Shown piece by piece: positions 14,690 to 24,208 of a stretch of 64,000 nt of DNA (within the stretch, counting starts at the first letter, position 1; every line of letters begins with the position of its first letter). The stretch comes from Mycolicibacterium moriokaense (GTDB taxonomy: Bacteria > Actinomycetota > Actinomycetes > Mycobacteriales > Mycobacteriaceae): positions 62,001-126,000 of the forward strand of contig NZ_QQBJ01000015.1 in NCBI RefSeq assembly GCF_003347205.1. Direction: 5' to 3'. The translations under genes were made by a program, and so were the position numbers. The notes under the pieces were generated by a model. It had not been told where the DNA came from and did no database searches. It worked only from the letters and a program-made list of their open reading frames with translations.

Positions 14690-16098
14690 CGGCCCGCGTC
14701 TGCCTCGGCGACCTGTGCCTGGATCTCCTCCAGCGAACGGCCCCGCGTCTCAGGCACCTTTCGCGCGAAGAACACCAGGGCGGCAACGGCAAGCCCGGCG
14801 TAGAGATAGAACACTCCCTGCCTGGTGATGGCGTTGCCGAGGCTCAGGAATGTCTGGGCGACAAGGAAATTGGCTCCCCAGTTGGCGATGGTGCACACCG
14901 ACATCGCGACGCTGCGCACCCCGATCGGAAAGATCTCGGAGATCATCAGCCAGAACACCGGGCCCAGACCGATCGCGAACGACGCGATGAAGATCAGCAG
15001 TCCGGCGAGTGCGAGGTATCCGGCCTGTTGCTGAAGGGTGTCCGACGTGAAGTACGCGGCCAGGATGCCCAGACCGACGATGATGCCGACGGTGCCGGTG
15101 AGCAGCAGCTTGCGGCGCCCGACCCGGTCGAGCAGCAACACCGCCGCGATGGTGAAGACGACGTTGGTGACGCCGACCAGGACCGTGCGTGCCAGAGACC
15201 CGCTGTTCGACAGCCCCGTGTCCGACAGGATCGTCGGCGCGTAATAGATCACGGTGTTGACTCCGACGAATTGCTGCGCCAAGGCCAGCACCAGCCCGAC
15301 GACGAGCATCGGCCGCAGCTTTGGTTGGATCAGCGATCGCACGGTGGTGCGCTGTTCGGCCTCGCTCGCCCGCTCGATCTCGCCGAGTTCGTCGTCGATG
15401 TCGGCGTCCGGGTCGCCGGACCTCAGCCGGCGCAGCACGTCGCGCGCCTTGTCCTTGAGGCCGGCTTCGACCAGCCACCGCGGTGTCTGCGGCACCGAGA
15501 GCATGCCGACGGCGAGCGCGGCGCCCGGCAGCGCGGCGACGCCGAGCATCCACCGCCAGTTCGCGTCGAGGTCCTTGAACGCGAAGTTGACGAGGTAGGC
15601 GACCAGGATGCCCGACGTGATCGCCAGCTGGTTGAACGAGACCAACCCGCCGCGGATGCGTGGTGGCGCCATCTCGGAGATGTACAGCGGCGACACGAAC
15701 GACGCCGTACCCACCGCGAGACCGAGCAGCAGCCGAAAGCCGATGAGCATTCCGGCGTTGACCGCCAGCGCGCAACCCACCGCGCCGACCAAGTAGATGG
15801 TGCCGGAGATCACCTTCGTCCAGCGTCGGCTGATCCGGTCGGCGAGGTACCCCGACGCCGCCGCACCGATCATCGCTCCCAGCAGGACCGCCGCAACGAT
15901 GGCCTCTTGCTCGAAGTCGTTGGCGTGCAAATCATTCCGGATGTACAGGAGCGCACCCGAGATGACGCCGGTGTCGTAGCCGAAGAGCAGCCCGCCGATG
16001 GCCGCGATGATGCTCACCCGCAACAACAGTCCGTTGCCCGTACGGCGGACTTCGCCGATGAAGGTCGTCAATTCCGCGCTCCCGTGTTCGCCGGACAA
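14686..16098 (-). CDS. Sugar-porter family MFS transporter
   Basis: 470 aa, twelve membrane helices. Signatures: 'LFGYDTGVISGALLYI' in helix 1, 'GYLADRISRRWTKV' between helices 2 and 3, 'PLYISEMAPPRIRGGLVSFNQL', 'PQTPRWLVEAG', 'QQFVGVNTVIYYAPTI', 'DRVGRRKLLLTG' and 'VPETRGRSLEEIQ'. This is the GLUT/XylE-type proton-sugar symporter family. The sugar cannot be told from sequence. Confidence 0.9.
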   Translation of the reverse strand: MSGEHGSAELTTFIGEVRRTGNGLLLRVSIIAAIGGLLFGYDTGVISGALLYIRNDLHANDFEQEAIVAAVLLGAMIGAAASGYLADRISRRWTKVISGTIYLVGAVGCALAVNAGMLIGFRLLLGLAVGTASFVSPLYISEMAPPRIRGGLVSFNQLAITSGILVAYLVNFAFKDLDANWRWMLGVAALPGAALAVGMLSVPQTPRWLVEAGLKDKARDVLRRLRSGDPDADIDDELGEIERASEAEQRTTVRSLIQPKLRPMLVVGLVLALAQQFVGVNTVIYYAPTILSDTGLSNSGSLARTVLVGVTNVVFTIAAVLLLDRVGRRKLLLTGTVGIIVGLGILAAYFTSDTLQQQAGYLALAGLLIFIASFAIGLGPVFWLMISEIFPIGVRSVAMSVCTIANWGANFLVAQTFLSLGNAITRQGVFYLYAGLAVAALVFFARKVPETRGRSLEEIQAQVAEADAGR

Positions 16099-16165
16099 TG
16101 TCGGATACTGAGGCGCTTACCCAGCTCTGCGGCGGTTACGCGGGCTTGTCCGCAAAAACGACGTT

Positions 16166-17848
16166 TCACTCCGGGGCAGTCAGCAGCGGGGCCAGCCGCG
16201 CGGTCTTGGCCGGCGTCCATCCCGGGGGCTGCAGAATCGCGGCCCACGCGCCGGCGACGGCACCGACATAGCGATGGCCGAAACCCGCCGGGACCTGGGT
16301 CGCGACCGTGAGATCCGCGGTCACCTCCATGAAGGTGATGATGGGGATCCATTCCATTCGGGGTGAGACGGCGCCGCCCCTGGGTTCGCTCAGCCAGTCC
16401 GGCTTCCGGATCAGCAGATCGGGGCTCCACCAGACCACCGGATCCGAGGCGTGCTGCAGATAGACGACACGGGGACGGCCCCACGGCGCCGCGGGCCGGC
16501 CCAGATCTTGGGAATCGGCGGCGAACCGCACCGTCTCGCCATTGCGGTAGATCGGCAGCCATTGGGGTGATCCGGGATCGCGGTGACTCGTGACCTGTGT
16601 CCAGATGGGGTTGGCCGACGGCGGACCGCTGAACAGAGCGCCGTCGGTGCGGGCGACCAGGTTGTCGATCGTCTCGAACGGCGCCTCCGCCCCGAAGCTC
16701 CCCAGGCTCTCCCCGAACACCACGAGCTTGGGCCGCTTGCCCGCGGGCATGGCGCGCACCCGCCGGGCTACCGCGTCGAACAGCGCCCGGCCGGCCTGCC
16801 TGGCGTTGCTTCTGTCGACGACGAACGAGATCCAGCTGGGCAGGTACGAGTACTGCATGGTGACGATCGCGCTGTCTCCGTTGCAGAGGTATTCCAGCGC
16901 AGCGGCTTCGGCCTCGTTCAGCCACCCTGTGCCCGTCGTGGTGGCCACCGCGACGACGCTTCGCTGCAACCCACCGGCGCGTTCCAGCTCGCGCGTCGCC
17001 AACTCGGCGCCTGCCTCGATGTCGCGGGCCGCGTCCAACCCGGCGTACGCGCGAATCGGCTGCAGTGCCGGCGCACCGTTGAACGCTGAAAGCTGTTGTC
17101 TGGTCGGGCCGCTGCTGACGAACCTGCGGCCTTGGCGGCCCAGCGCCTGCCACGACACCAGCGAACCGGGCCCGCCGGAGCGCAGTCCCGTCGCTGGCCG
17201 CGCGGCCTCGGGTCCCATCTCCTGATTGGCGGCCGAAAACGTGCTGTTGACCTTGTCCATCACGAAATCCACGACCACGCCGTTCAGCAGTCCAACGGTC
17301 AGCGCGACAAGCAGGAACGTCACGATGACGGCTGAAACACGCCGCGGCACAACGCTGCTGAGCTTGCATTCCAGAAAGCGGAAGAGCCTGCCCAGCAGCT
17401 GACCGGCTTCGACGAGGCCGAACAACACGACGACGGCCACCGTGGCGATCAGCGGATAGTCATGCCATTGCAGCCGCGGCATTCCCATCGTGTCGCGAAG
17501 GATGTCCTGCCACAACTGAAACCAGACGAGCATCACGGTCGAACCGGCGACCGCGAAGGCGATCAGCGCGAGCCACGCCCAGCGCGGTGCGCGCCTGCTG
17601 CGCCGTTTGGCCGCCATGAAGCGGGCCAGTCGCACCGCGAACACCCCGAGCGCGTATCCGATCGCGCCGGCGGAACCGCTCAACAGGCCCTGATACACCG
17701 GTCCGCGCGGCAACAGCGACGGCGTCAACGACATCCACACGAACGCCAACCCGAGCGTGGTGCCGCAGAACGTGTAATGACGACGCCACCACGACCGCTT
17801 GCCCGTGTTGGACGGGGCGGCACTACCTGCGGCGCGCGACGTCGTCAC
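16166..17848 (-). CDS. Membrane-anchored alpha/beta hydrolase (Abhydrolase_9 type)
   Basis: 560 aa. N-terminal four or so membrane helices (about residues 25-210) followed by an extracytoplasmic alpha/beta hydrolase with nucleophile 'VVFGESLGSFGAEAPF' and later 'YLQHASDPVVWW' (acid) and 'GFGHRYVG' (His). This two-part layout is characteristic of an actinobacterial family of unknown substrate. It follows the NrfD gene by 12 bp, so it may be read with the formate dehydrogenase operon. Confidence 0.8.
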   Translation of the reverse strand: MTTSRAAGSAAPSNTGKRSWWRRHYTFCGTTLGLAFVWMSLTPSLLPRGPVYQGLLSGSAGAIGYALGVFAVRLARFMAAKRRSRRAPRWAWLALIAFAVAGSTVMLVWFQLWQDILRDTMGMPRLQWHDYPLIATVAVVVLFGLVEAGQLLGRLFRFLECKLSSVVPRRVSAVIVTFLLVALTVGLLNGVVVDFVMDKVNSTFSAANQEMGPEAARPATGLRSGGPGSLVSWQALGRQGRRFVSSGPTRQQLSAFNGAPALQPIRAYAGLDAARDIEAGAELATRELERAGGLQRSVVAVATTTGTGWLNEAEAAALEYLCNGDSAIVTMQYSYLPSWISFVVDRSNARQAGRALFDAVARRVRAMPAGKRPKLVVFGESLGSFGAEAPFETIDNLVARTDGALFSGPPSANPIWTQVTSHRDPGSPQWLPIYRNGETVRFAADSQDLGRPAAPWGRPRVVYLQHASDPVVWWSPDLLIRKPDWLSEPRGGAVSPRMEWIPIITFMEVTADLTVATQVPAGFGHRYVGAVAGAWAAILQPPGWTPAKTARLAPLLTAPE

Positions 17849-17860
17849 CGCGGCCCGACA

Positions 17861-18889
17861 CTATCCGGCCCGGGCGTCGGCGCGGGCCCGTTGCGGCACC
17901 ACGGTGTACTTCGGATCCTCCGCCGACGCGACGCCGGCGTGGAAGATGCCGAAGCGGGTGCATGCCGATGCGGCCATCGACGCGACGCCGCCGACGACGG
18001 CGGCCGTCCTGGACCGTGCGCCGAAGACACCGCCGAGCACGGCGCCGCCGATCGTCAAGACCTTGGCGGCCGTCATGTACCGCCCGGCGATGCCGGTGTG
18101 CAGTGGCTCCGCCGACAGGCCAATCCGACGGCTCATCAGCTCGCTGGCCGTCAATTCCGTTGCCGCGCCCAGGATCACCGCGCGTCGGGCCGGACCTGCC
18201 TGCGCGGTCGGCGCGGTGAGCAGCCCGAGACCCCCGGCGGCCGTCGCCGCTGACCCCACGAAGACGAACGGCATCTGGCGGTGGCCGTCGTGCCACGTCG
18301 GCACCGCGGTATCGGAGACCAGCGCCGCGGTGTAGGAGGCGACCGCTGGGCCCACCAGTGCGGCGCCCACGGTCGCGCCGCGGCCGACGCGGGGGAAACG
18401 GCCGGTGACGTCGGTGGCCGCGGCCACACCTGCCAGCGGCCCGAAGGCCGACAGAATCCACGAACCGACGCTCATCGGTGAGCTCGGCTTGAAGACCCGA
18501 AGCATGTTGTAGAACCGCTTCGGTTGTCCCAGGTCGTGAATCAGCGCGGCCAGCGACCCAAGGATCGCGGCGAACGCGCCCAGCTTGCACGAACGGGCGA
18601 GCCTGCGGCGGCCGGTGAACTCGGCGCCCGCGGCGAGCACCGACGATCCACCCGCCAGGCCGCCGAGGAACAGGTATCCGGCGATATCCCTGGACTCCCA
18701 GGTGGGCTTGTTCAAAACCGGCTTACCGTAATAGGACTCGAAATGGGCGTCGGGCACCATCGCACGCTCGGCGCGGCGACGGCCCCGCTTTCCGGCTCGG
18801 CGGCGGTGCACGTCGCCGGTGACCGCGTCGCGTTCCGGCGGGGCGATGTCGTCCTGCGGAACCCCGGTCAGCCGACGTGGTTCGGTCAT
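17861..18889 (-). CDS. NrfD-type membrane quinone subunit of formate dehydrogenase
   Basis: 342 aa from the ATG at 18889, which overlaps the iron-sulphur subunit stop. After a basic N-terminus come about eight to nine membrane helices with 'FESYYGKPVLNKPTWESRDIAGYLFLGGLAGGSS', 'LGQPKRFYNMLRVFKPSSPMSVGSWILS' and 'TALVSDTAVPTWHDGH', all usual for NrfD/PsrC proteins. It should pass electrons from formate to menaquinone. Confidence 0.85.
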   Translation of the reverse strand: MTEPRRLTGVPQDDIAPPERDAVTGDVHRRRAGKRGRRRAERAMVPDAHFESYYGKPVLNKPTWESRDIAGYLFLGGLAGGSSVLAAGAEFTGRRRLARSCKLGAFAAILGSLAALIHDLGQPKRFYNMLRVFKPSSPMSVGSWILSAFGPLAGVAAATDVTGRFPRVGRGATVGAALVGPAVASYTAALVSDTAVPTWHDGHRQMPFVFVGSAATAAGGLGLLTAPTAQAGPARRAVILGAATELTASELMSRRIGLSAEPLHTGIAGRYMTAAKVLTIGGAVLGGVFGARSRTAAVVGGVASMAASACTRFGIFHAGVASAEDPKYTVVPQRARADARAG

Positions 18890-19791
18890 CGCCGCCCTCC
18901 CACGAACGTCGCCGCCAGACCGGCCAGCATGCCGGCCGCCGCGACGCCCACCGTTCGCCACATGTGGGGCAGGTCGTGTGTCGTCACGACGGGGTCGGGC
19001 GGCAGCCCGTAAACCTCCGGCTTGTCGAGCAACAGGAAGAACGCGCCCGCGCCGCCGACACCGTCGGCGGGATCCTCGCCGTACAGCCGGGCGTCGGTGA
19101 TGCCCGCGTCGTGCAGTTGGTCGACCCGCCGCTCTGCGCGCTCGCGCAACTCCGAGAGCTCGCCGAACTGAATGGAATCCGTCGGACATGCCTTGGCGCA
19201 CGCGGGTTCGAGCCCGTCGCCCAGTCGGTCGTAGCACAGGGTGCACTTCCACACCCGGCCGTCGTCCTTGCGTTGGTCGATGACCCCGTACGGACACGCG
19301 GGCACGCAGTAGCCGCAGCCGTTGCAGATGTCTTCCTGCACCACCACTGTGCCGAACTCGGTGCGGAACAGCGCCCCGGTGGGGCAGACGTCAAGGCAGG
19401 CAGCGTGGGTGCAGTGCTTGCACACGTCGGAGGACATCAGCCAGCGGAAGTCGCCGCGCTCGGCGTCGCCATCGCCCGGACGGTCGAAGGTCGGCATGCC
19501 GATGTCCACCGCACCTGCGCTGCCCTCCTGCGCGCCAAGCGGTTTGCGTTGTTCGATGAACGCCACGTGCCGCCAGGTATCGGCGCCCAGCCCCTCGGTG
19601 TTGTCGTAGGACATGCCGGTGAAGTTGAGCCCGTCGTCGGGGACGTGGTTCCACTCCTTGCACGCCACTTCGCATGCCTTGCATCCGATGCAGACCGTGG
19701 TGTCGGTGAAGAAACCCATCCGGGGCTGCGGGTCGGCGTAGCCGCCGTCCCCCGGCGGATCGTCAGCGGCCAAATCCCTTGCGATGTCCAT
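18886..19791 (-). CDS. Formate dehydrogenase iron-sulphur subunit
   Basis: 301 aa. Four ferredoxin-type cysteine clusters are visible: 'CIGCKACEVACKEWN', 'CKHCTHAACLDVCPTG', 'CNGCGYCVPACPYG' and 'CTLCYDRLGDGLEPACAKACP'. The C-terminus has one hydrophobic helix (about residues 280-297) that can anchor it near the membrane, as in FdnH-type subunits. Coupled to the NrfD gene by an ATGA overlap and separated from the catalytic subunit by two bases. Wires electrons from the molybdenum site to the quinone. Confidence 0.9.
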   Translation of the reverse strand: MDIARDLAADDPPGDGGYADPQPRMGFFTDTTVCIGCKACEVACKEWNHVPDDGLNFTGMSYDNTEGLGADTWRHVAFIEQRKPLGAQEGSAGAVDIGMPTFDRPGDGDAERGDFRWLMSSDVCKHCTHAACLDVCPTGALFRTEFGTVVVQEDICNGCGYCVPACPYGVIDQRKDDGRVWKCTLCYDRLGDGLEPACAKACPTDSIQFGELSELRERAERRVDQLHDAGITDARLYGEDPADGVGGAGAFFLLLDKPEVYGLPPDPVVTTHDLPHMWRTVGVAAAGMLAGLAATFVGGRR

Positions 19792-19793
19792 CG

Positions 19794-22700
19794 TTACACC
19801 TCCGTGCCGGTCATGTCGTCGATGCCTGCGCGTTGTTGATATTCGGCGACCAGCGCATTGGCCTGTGCGCCGCGGGGACGCCTGCCCGGCTGGATGTCGA
19901 CCGTGAACGCCTTGACCTCTTGAATGTGTGAGTTGGGGTCCAGCACCACCGAGGACAGCTCATTGGCCGGATCCCCGGTGCTCAGGCCGTTGCGACCCCA
20001 GTGATACGGCAACCCGACATGGTGCACGATGCGATCCGCTATCCGCAGCGGGGTCATCCGGTCGGTCACCAACACCCGCGCCTCGATGACGCCTCTGGGA
20101 CTGACCAGCGTGGCCCATCCGCCATTGGTCAGCCCCCGTTCTCGCGCCAACTCCGGAGCGACTTCGCAGAACATCTCTGGTTGCAGCTCAGCCAGATACG
20201 GGGTCCACCTCGACATGCCCCCCGCGGTGAATTGCTCGGTCAGGCGATACGTCGTCGCGACGTACGGGTATACCTGCGCGCCTTCGTCACCGGCGTCGGG
20301 CGCGTAGCGATTGCGCGGGTCGGAGAACACCATTCGGGCCGGGCTTCGCTGCTGTTCGTACAGCGGGTTGCGCACGGGCGAGTCCTGCGGCTCGTAGTGG
20401 GTCGGCAGCGGACCGTCGGCCAGCCCCGCGGGGACGTACAGCCAGCCCTTGCCGTCGGCCTGCATGATGAACGGGTCGATCCCCGAGAGCGCGTCGACAC
20501 CCGTGGCGTCTTCCCCCGGGCGATAGTCCGGCGGCTTGTCCGCCTCGAAGTCAGGGACGTCCAGGCCGGTCCACTTCGACTGCTCGGCATCCCACCACAC
20601 CAGCTTCTTGCGCTCGCTCCACGGCGACCCGTCAGGCCTGGCCGAGCAGCGGTTGTAGAGGATGCGCCGGTTGTCCGGCCACGCCCATGCCCATTCCAGT
20701 GCCACCCAGTCCTGTTCGGTGTGCGGCTTGCGGCGCGCGGCCTGGTTCACACCGTCCTTGCGTACCCCGCAGTAGATCCAGCAGCCACAGGTGGTGCTGC
20801 CGTCGTTGCGCAGTTGTGTGTAGCTGCTCAGCGGGTCGCCGTTCTCGTCGAACCCGTTGATCTCCGCAAGGACGGCGTCGGCGTCGGGCTCCTCGGTGTC
20901 TCCGAGCACCGGATAGCTCCACGTCAGGTCCAGGATGGGCCGGTCCTTGGAATCCGTGGAGCCCGAGAGCTTTTCCCGGATGATGCGGCCAAGGTGGTAC
21001 ATGAACCACAGATCGCTGCGGGCGTCGCCTGCCGGTTCGACGGCCTGATCGTGCCACTGCAACAGCCGGTTGGTGTTGGTGAACGTGCCCGACTTCTCCG
21101 TGTGCGCCGCCGCCGGGAAGAAGAACACCTCGGTGGAGTTGTCACCGGGGCCCAGCTCGCCGGATTCCACCTCGGGTCCGTCTTTCCACCATGTCGCACT
21201 TTCGATCAGCGAGAAGTCGCGCACGACAAGCCAATCGAGGTTGGCCATGCCGAGGCGCTGCAGCTTGGCGTTGGCCGAGCCGACGGCCGGGTTCTCGCCG
21301 AGCAGGAAATAGCCTTTGCACCGGCCTTCCAGCTGCTCGAACACCGTGTCGTAGGTGCTGTGCGATCCGGTGAGCCGCGGCAGGTGATCGAAGCAGAAGT
21401 CGTTCTCGGCAGTGGCCGTGTCCCCCCACCACGCCTTGAGCAGGCTGACCAGATAGGAGTCCATCTCCGACCAGAAGCCTCTGCGCGCAGCGTTCTCCTC
21501 GACGAACTGGTGCCTGCTCTGCTGCTGCATGGCGTACGGCATCGGGATGTAACCCGGTAGCAGGTTGAACAGCGTCGGAATGTCACTGGAGCCCTGGATG
21601 CTGGCGTGCCCGCGCAGCGCCTGAATGCCACCGCCGGGCCTGCCCATGTTGCCGAGCAGCATCTGCAGCACGCAGGCCACGCGGATGAACTGCGAACCCG
21701 TGCTGTGCTGCGTCCAGCCCACCGCATAGACGAATTCGCTGGTTCGCTCGGGCCCCGAGTTGTCGGTGAGGTGCCTGCACACCTCCGCGAACGTCTCCGG
21801 CGGGATACCGCACACCTGATGCACCATTTCGGGTGTGTAGCGCGCGTAGTGGCGTCTGAGGATCTGGAACACGCAGCGTGGGTGTTGCAGCGTCTCGTCG
21901 CGCTGCGGGGTGCCGGTCAGCGGCGCGCCGCCCATGCCGTGCTGTTCGGAGCGACCGGCTGAGCGCACGTCGTCGTCCTGCGTCGGCTCGCCCGACCCCC
22001 GCCCGCGCTGACCGGACGCGGACGCGACGGACATCCCCTCGTACTGCCATTCAGCGGTCTTGTAATGGCGCGCTTCGGGTTCGAAGCCCGAGAACAGGCC
22101 GTCCAGATCTTCGGCGTCGATGAATTCCTCGTCGACGATGGTGGCGGCGTTGGTGTAGTTGACGACGAACTCCCGGAAATACTTCTCCTGCGACAGCACG
22201 TGGTTGATGATGCCGCCGAGAAACGCGACGTCGGTGCCCGCACGGATCGGCACGTGAAGATCGGCGAGCGCGCTGGTGCGGGTGAAGCGGGGATCGACAT
22301 GGATGACGACGGCACCACGGGCCTTGCCCTCCATCACCCACTGGAAGCCGACGGGGTGGCATTCGGCGAAGTTCGAACCCTCGATCACGATGCAGTCCGC
22401 GTGCTGCAGGTCCTGCATGAAAGTCGTTGCGCCACCGCGGCCGAACGATGTACCAAGCCCCACCACCGTCGAGCTGTGGCAGACCCTGGCCTGGTTCTCG
22501 ATCTGGACTACCCCGAGCGCGGTGAACAGCTTCTTGATCAGATAGTTCTCTTCGTTGTCCAGCGTGGCGCCGCCCAGGCTGGCGATCCCCATCGTGCGCG
22601 CCGTCCGTTTGCCGTCGACGTCCTCCTGCCAGTTTTCCGCCCTGGTGGCGATCACCCGATCGGCCACCATGTGCATGGCCTGCTCCAAAGGCATTGGCTG

Positions 22701-23045
22701 CCATTCGGTTCCGCGTGGCGGACGGTAGAGAACCTGATGCGACCTGGACGAGCCGGTGGTGAGCTGCAGGCTCGCGGCCCCCTTGGGGCACAACCGGCCA
22801 CGGCTGACCGGTGAATCGGGATTGCCCTCGATCTGGACGACCGTTTCGTCCTTGACGTACACCTTCTGCGAGCACCCGACGCCGCAGTAGGGGCAGACAG
22901 ACGTCACGACCCTGTCGGCCTCCGTCGTGCGCGCCGTCAGCGAACGACTGTGCGCCGATTGAGATGCCGCGGCCTTGCCCAGCGGATCCGTTCCCGTCAA
23001 CTGCCGGTAGACCGGCCAGTCGGTGATCCACTGACGCACACCCAT
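19794..23045 (-). CDS. Molybdopterin formate dehydrogenase catalytic subunit (Cys form)
   Basis: 1083 aa. Binds 4Fe-4S through C51, C54, C58 and C86 and bis-MGD. The active-site segment 'NQARVCHSSTVVGLG' has Cys189-His190 where FdnG-type enzymes carry selenocysteine, so no SECIS is needed. It is long, as FDH-N/O alpha subunits are. There is no twin-arginine signal: the N-terminus is 'MGVRQWITDWPVYRQL', so the subunit looks cytoplasmic. A sigma-F-like promoter lies 68 bases upstream. Confidence 0.92.
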   Translation of the reverse strand: MGVRQWITDWPVYRQLTGTDPLGKAAASQSAHSRSLTARTTEADRVVTSVCPYCGVGCSQKVYVKDETVVQIEGNPDSPVSRGRLCPKGAASLQLTTGSSRSHQVLYRPPRGTEWQPMPLEQAMHMVADRVIATRAENWQEDVDGKRTARTMGIASLGGATLDNEENYLIKKLFTALGVVQIENQARVCHSSTVVGLGTSFGRGGATTFMQDLQHADCIVIEGSNFAECHPVGFQWVMEGKARGAVVIHVDPRFTRTSALADLHVPIRAGTDVAFLGGIINHVLSQEKYFREFVVNYTNAATIVDEEFIDAEDLDGLFSGFEPEARHYKTAEWQYEGMSVASASGQRGRGSGEPTQDDDVRSAGRSEQHGMGGAPLTGTPQRDETLQHPRCVFQILRRHYARYTPEMVHQVCGIPPETFAEVCRHLTDNSGPERTSEFVYAVGWTQHSTGSQFIRVACVLQMLLGNMGRPGGGIQALRGHASIQGSSDIPTLFNLLPGYIPMPYAMQQQSRHQFVEENAARRGFWSEMDSYLVSLLKAWWGDTATAENDFCFDHLPRLTGSHSTYDTVFEQLEGRCKGYFLLGENPAVGSANAKLQRLGMANLDWLVVRDFSLIESATWWKDGPEVESGELGPGDNSTEVFFFPAAAHTEKSGTFTNTNRLLQWHDQAVEPAGDARSDLWFMYHLGRIIREKLSGSTDSKDRPILDLTWSYPVLGDTEEPDADAVLAEINGFDENGDPLSSYTQLRNDGSTTCGCWIYCGVRKDGVNQAARRKPHTEQDWVALEWAWAWPDNRRILYNRCSARPDGSPWSERKKLVWWDAEQSKWTGLDVPDFEADKPPDYRPGEDATGVDALSGIDPFIMQADGKGWLYVPAGLADGPLPTHYEPQDSPVRNPLYEQQRSPARMVFSDPRNRYAPDAGDEGAQVYPYVATTYRLTEQFTAGGMSRWTPYLAELQPEMFCEVAPELARERGLTNGGWATLVSPRGVIEARVLVTDRMTPLRIADRIVHHVGLPYHWGRNGLSTGDPANELSSVVLDPNSHIQEVKAFTVDIQPGRRPRGAQANALVAEYQQRAGIDDMTGTEV

Positions 23046-23112
23046 CGCAAGCCCCTCATCAGTCCAGTCCGACAGGTCGCCACATCACCGACCGCGCGGG
23101 AACCGTTTCGGC

Positions 23113-23137
23113 TTACCCGAGGGAAGTCGCCTCAAAC
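23113..23137 (-). promoter_or_regulatory. Sigma-F-type promoter of the formate dehydrogenase operon
   Basis: Minus strand: GTTT (23137-23134), a 15-base spacer, GGGTAA (23118-23113). This matches the mycobacterial sigma-F consensus GTTT-N15-17-GGGTAT at nine of ten positions. It leaves a leader of about 60 nt before the start codon at 23045. Confidence 0.6.
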
Positions 23138-23168
23138 ATGGCCACCGAGAAGTCCATCGTCGCGGCGT

Positions 23169-23777
23169 TCACGCACGGGCCCGCAGGCGATAGCGGGCGG
23201 AGATCACCACGATCAGCGGCCACGTCAACTCGCCGACGGCGGTCGTGCGTTCCGCCAGCCCGATGTCCGGGCCCTGCGTCGCTTCGTAATACACCCAGGC
23301 GAGCATTCCCAGCAGAACGAGCGAGACGGCCACGGTCCACCTGGCGCGGACCGTCGACGGCGACCCCTTCTTGTTGGTGATGCACAGCACCGGCCACAGC
23401 GCCAGCACGATGGCTCCCGCACCGGTGGCCAGGATGTGGGCGTTGTTCGTCGCATGCGCCGTCACCGGGAACGCGGCCACGATCAGCCCGCAACAGCCTG
23501 CCACGGCCAGCGCTATGCGCGGCAGCGGCCGCAGCGCTCGTAGCCCGACTGCGGTGAGGATCTGACAGGTGGCGCTCAGCACGAAACCGACCGTCATGAT
23601 CCAGTCCCAGCCGCCCCGGCCGGCGAGCGCGCTCATCGTCTGGGTGATCGGGTCGTACGCGGCAGCGCGGGCGATGCGGGCCAGCGTCCCCGACACGACC
23701 AGAACGGCCGGTGCCGCGATCGCCGTCGCCAACGCCCACCCTGGAACGTTGGGGGTCTCGCAGCTCTGCGCGCTCAC
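23169..23777 (-). CDS. DUF998 membrane protein
   Basis: 202 aa from GTG 23777, which overlaps the upstream stop (GTGA); a longer frame reaches 23807. Six predicted membrane helices, with 'YDPITQTMSALAG' after helix 1 and 'VAAFPVTAHATNNAHI' in the middle, typical of DUF998. Function unknown. Translated with the DUF2784 gene behind the sigma-F-like promoter at 24173-24197. Confidence 0.75.
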   Translation of the reverse strand: MSAQSCETPNVPGWALATAIAAPAVLVVSGTLARIARAAAYDPITQTMSALAGRGGWDWIMTVGFVLSATCQILTAVGLRALRPLPRIALAVAGCCGLIVAAFPVTAHATNNAHILATGAGAIVLALWPVLCITNKKGSPSTVRARWTVAVSLVLLGMLAWVYYEATQGPDIGLAERTTAVGELTWPLIVVISARYRLRARA

Positions 23778-24133
23778 GCGGGTGCCGCCCGGCGACGCCG
23801 CCACCACCCCAGCCAGGACAGCGTCACCACGCAGATCAGCGCGATCCGAACCTCGATCCCCCAGCCGTGGGGATAGAACACGCCGGTGATGTAGTAGGCG
23901 ATGAAACCGTCATGCGGCAACGGCGCCATGCCGGCGGCCGCCCGCGCACCCCGTTCCAGGAACGTCAGGGGGCACTCGACGTAATTGAGGACGATCGCGA
24001 CGGCCCAGGCAACGGCCAGGGCGTGCAGGCCGATCGTCTTCGGCCACCGCCACGCGAGAAATCCGCCGGCCGTCAGATACGCGATGTACGCGAAATGCGC
24101 GGCGGCGAGCGCCACAACGACCGCCACGTGCAT
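23774..24133 (-). CDS. DUF2784 membrane protein
   Basis: 119 aa with about four membrane helices. 'AHFAYIAYLTAGGFLAWRWPKTIGLHALAVAWAVAIV', 'VECPLTFLERGAR' and 'GFIAYYITGVFYP' are the DUF2784 landmarks. First gene of a two-gene operon with DUF998. Function unknown. Confidence 0.8.
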   Translation of the reverse strand: MHVAVVVALAAAHFAYIAYLTAGGFLAWRWPKTIGLHALAVAWAVAIVLNYVECPLTFLERGARAAAGMAPLPHDGFIAYYITGVFYPHGWGIEVRIALICVVTLSWLGWWRRRRAAPA

Positions 24134-24172
24134 GGGGAATCCTTGGCAAACTGCTTGTCCAGCAGCCGTCAG

Positions 24173-24197
24173 TTACCCGCGCAGGGACGCGCCAAAC
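24173..24197 (-). promoter_or_regulatory. Sigma-F-type promoter of DUF2784-DUF998
   Basis: Minus strand: GTTT (24197-24194), 15-base spacer, GGGTAA (24178-24173), identical in both boxes and spacing to the sites before the formate dehydrogenase, aconitase and tspO genes. About 40 bases separate the -10 from the start codon at 24133. Confidence 0.6.
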
Positions 24198-24208
24198 CCC
24201 GAAGTGGC

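Noticed and set aside
16115-16165. Sigma-F-like promoter before the sugar transporter
   Set aside because: GTTT and GCGTAA/GGGTAA boxes are present but mismatched or wrongly spaced.
14656-16311. Long plus-strand open frame (551 codons) opposite the sugar transporter
   Set aside because: Arg/Asp/His-rich shadow of the GC-rich transporter gene; no start signal or domain.
20001-21560. Plus-strand open frame inside the formate dehydrogenase gene
   Set aside because: Shadow frame of a clear molybdopterin enzyme on the other strand.
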